From: CAYSCZ01 sp964429655
GTDB lineage: Bacteria; Bacteroidota; Bacteroidia; Cytophagales; Cyclobacteriaceae
Assembly (NCBI GenBank): GCA_964429655.1
Contig: CAYSCZ010000029.1
Location: forward strand, 1-35,355
DNA length: 35,355 nucleotides
Direction of reading: 5' to 3'
Shown here: positions 35,306 through 35,355 of the stretch, piece by piece
Layout of the letters: every line of letters starts with the position of its first letter
Position numbering within the stretch: position 1 is the first letter of the stretch
Notes under the pieces: model-generated
What the model was told of the DNA's origin: nothing
The model's database searches: none
The model's input: only the letters and a program-made list of their open reading frames with translations
Program-made: the position numbers and the translations under genes

Positions 35306-35355
35306 TCCCAGAATTGTCATTAGACTTTCTATTACATGGTTAAATCACTTCAAAT
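35306..35355. repeat. Start of palindromic repeat B2 (cut by window end)
   Basis: The final 50 bp match 14859-14908 (repeat B1) at 49 positions. The single difference (G in place of C in the CGTTAAA segment) would lengthen the pairing with TTTAACC, if the missing right arm resembles that of B1. It is joined directly to the truncated right arm of A2 through the shared string ATAATCCCAG. Confidence 0.8.

Overview
The window looks like chromosomal DNA of a free-living member of the Bacteroidota, probably a Cytophagales-type gliding bacterium. That placement is inferred from three things: a PorP/SprF-family protein, two very large secreted proteins with type IX secretion C-terminal domains (one CHU_C/gliding type, one Por-type), and AT-rich DNA with weak Shine-Dalgarno signals. 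About 30 genes are supportable. No rRNA, tRNA, CRISPR array, transposase gene or phage gene was seen. A 100-N scaffold gap lies at 34023-34122.

Layout. Positions 1-170 hold a long nested palindromic repeat (A1), followed by a GC-rich stretch to about 290. From 352 to 12948 nearly everything is on the minus strand. Read in the direction of transcription it runs: CPBP membrane protease, DUF2007 protein, cdsA, glutamate dehydrogenase, psd, then a trehalose/alpha-glucoside block (GH37 trehalase lipoprotein, SSS Na+/sugar symporter, GH13 alpha-glucosidase) and a metallophosphoesterase. A small plus-strand LEA-type lipoprotein interrupts this, followed by a GDPD lipoprotein and a PfkB/adenosine-type kinase. 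From 12988 a plus-strand pair (dusB, DMT transporter) leads to palindromic repeat B1 and a TetR regulator. An unusual 602-aa pyruvate-kinase-like protein and a polyprenyl diphosphate synthase follow on the minus strand. Next on the plus strand come a PhzF protein, a glycerol-3-phosphate acyltransferase-like protein and gpsA, then a minus-strand M48 protease.

Around 24.7 kb a PorP/SprF gene and a 1533-aa CHU_C adhesin-like gene diverge. The adhesin is followed at very short or overlapping spacing by an unrecognised 196-aa protein, a CarboxypepD_reg-like exported protein, a NUDIX hydrolase and a 944-aa BNR/sortilin-like secreted protein, so these five look like one operon. The window closes with a 58-aa membrane protein, a 21-bp repeat interrupted by the scaffold gap, the t6A gene tsaC/SUA5, and a second A repeat (A2) fused directly to the start of a second B repeat (B2).

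How the genes fit together. Phospholipid synthesis is represented by gpsA and the acyltransferase (glycerol-3-phosphate to lysophosphatidate), cdsA (CDP-diacylglycerol) and psd (phosphatidylethanolamine). Trehalose and related glucosides would be cleaved outside the inner membrane by the GH37 lipoprotein, taken up by the SSS carrier, and further hydrolysed by the GH13 enzyme. The surface block is tied to type IX secretion. The most unusual feature is the A/B family of about 165-bp nested inverted repeats, which share a core hairpin and TTA(A/T)CC-like ends and have no transposase gene in the window.
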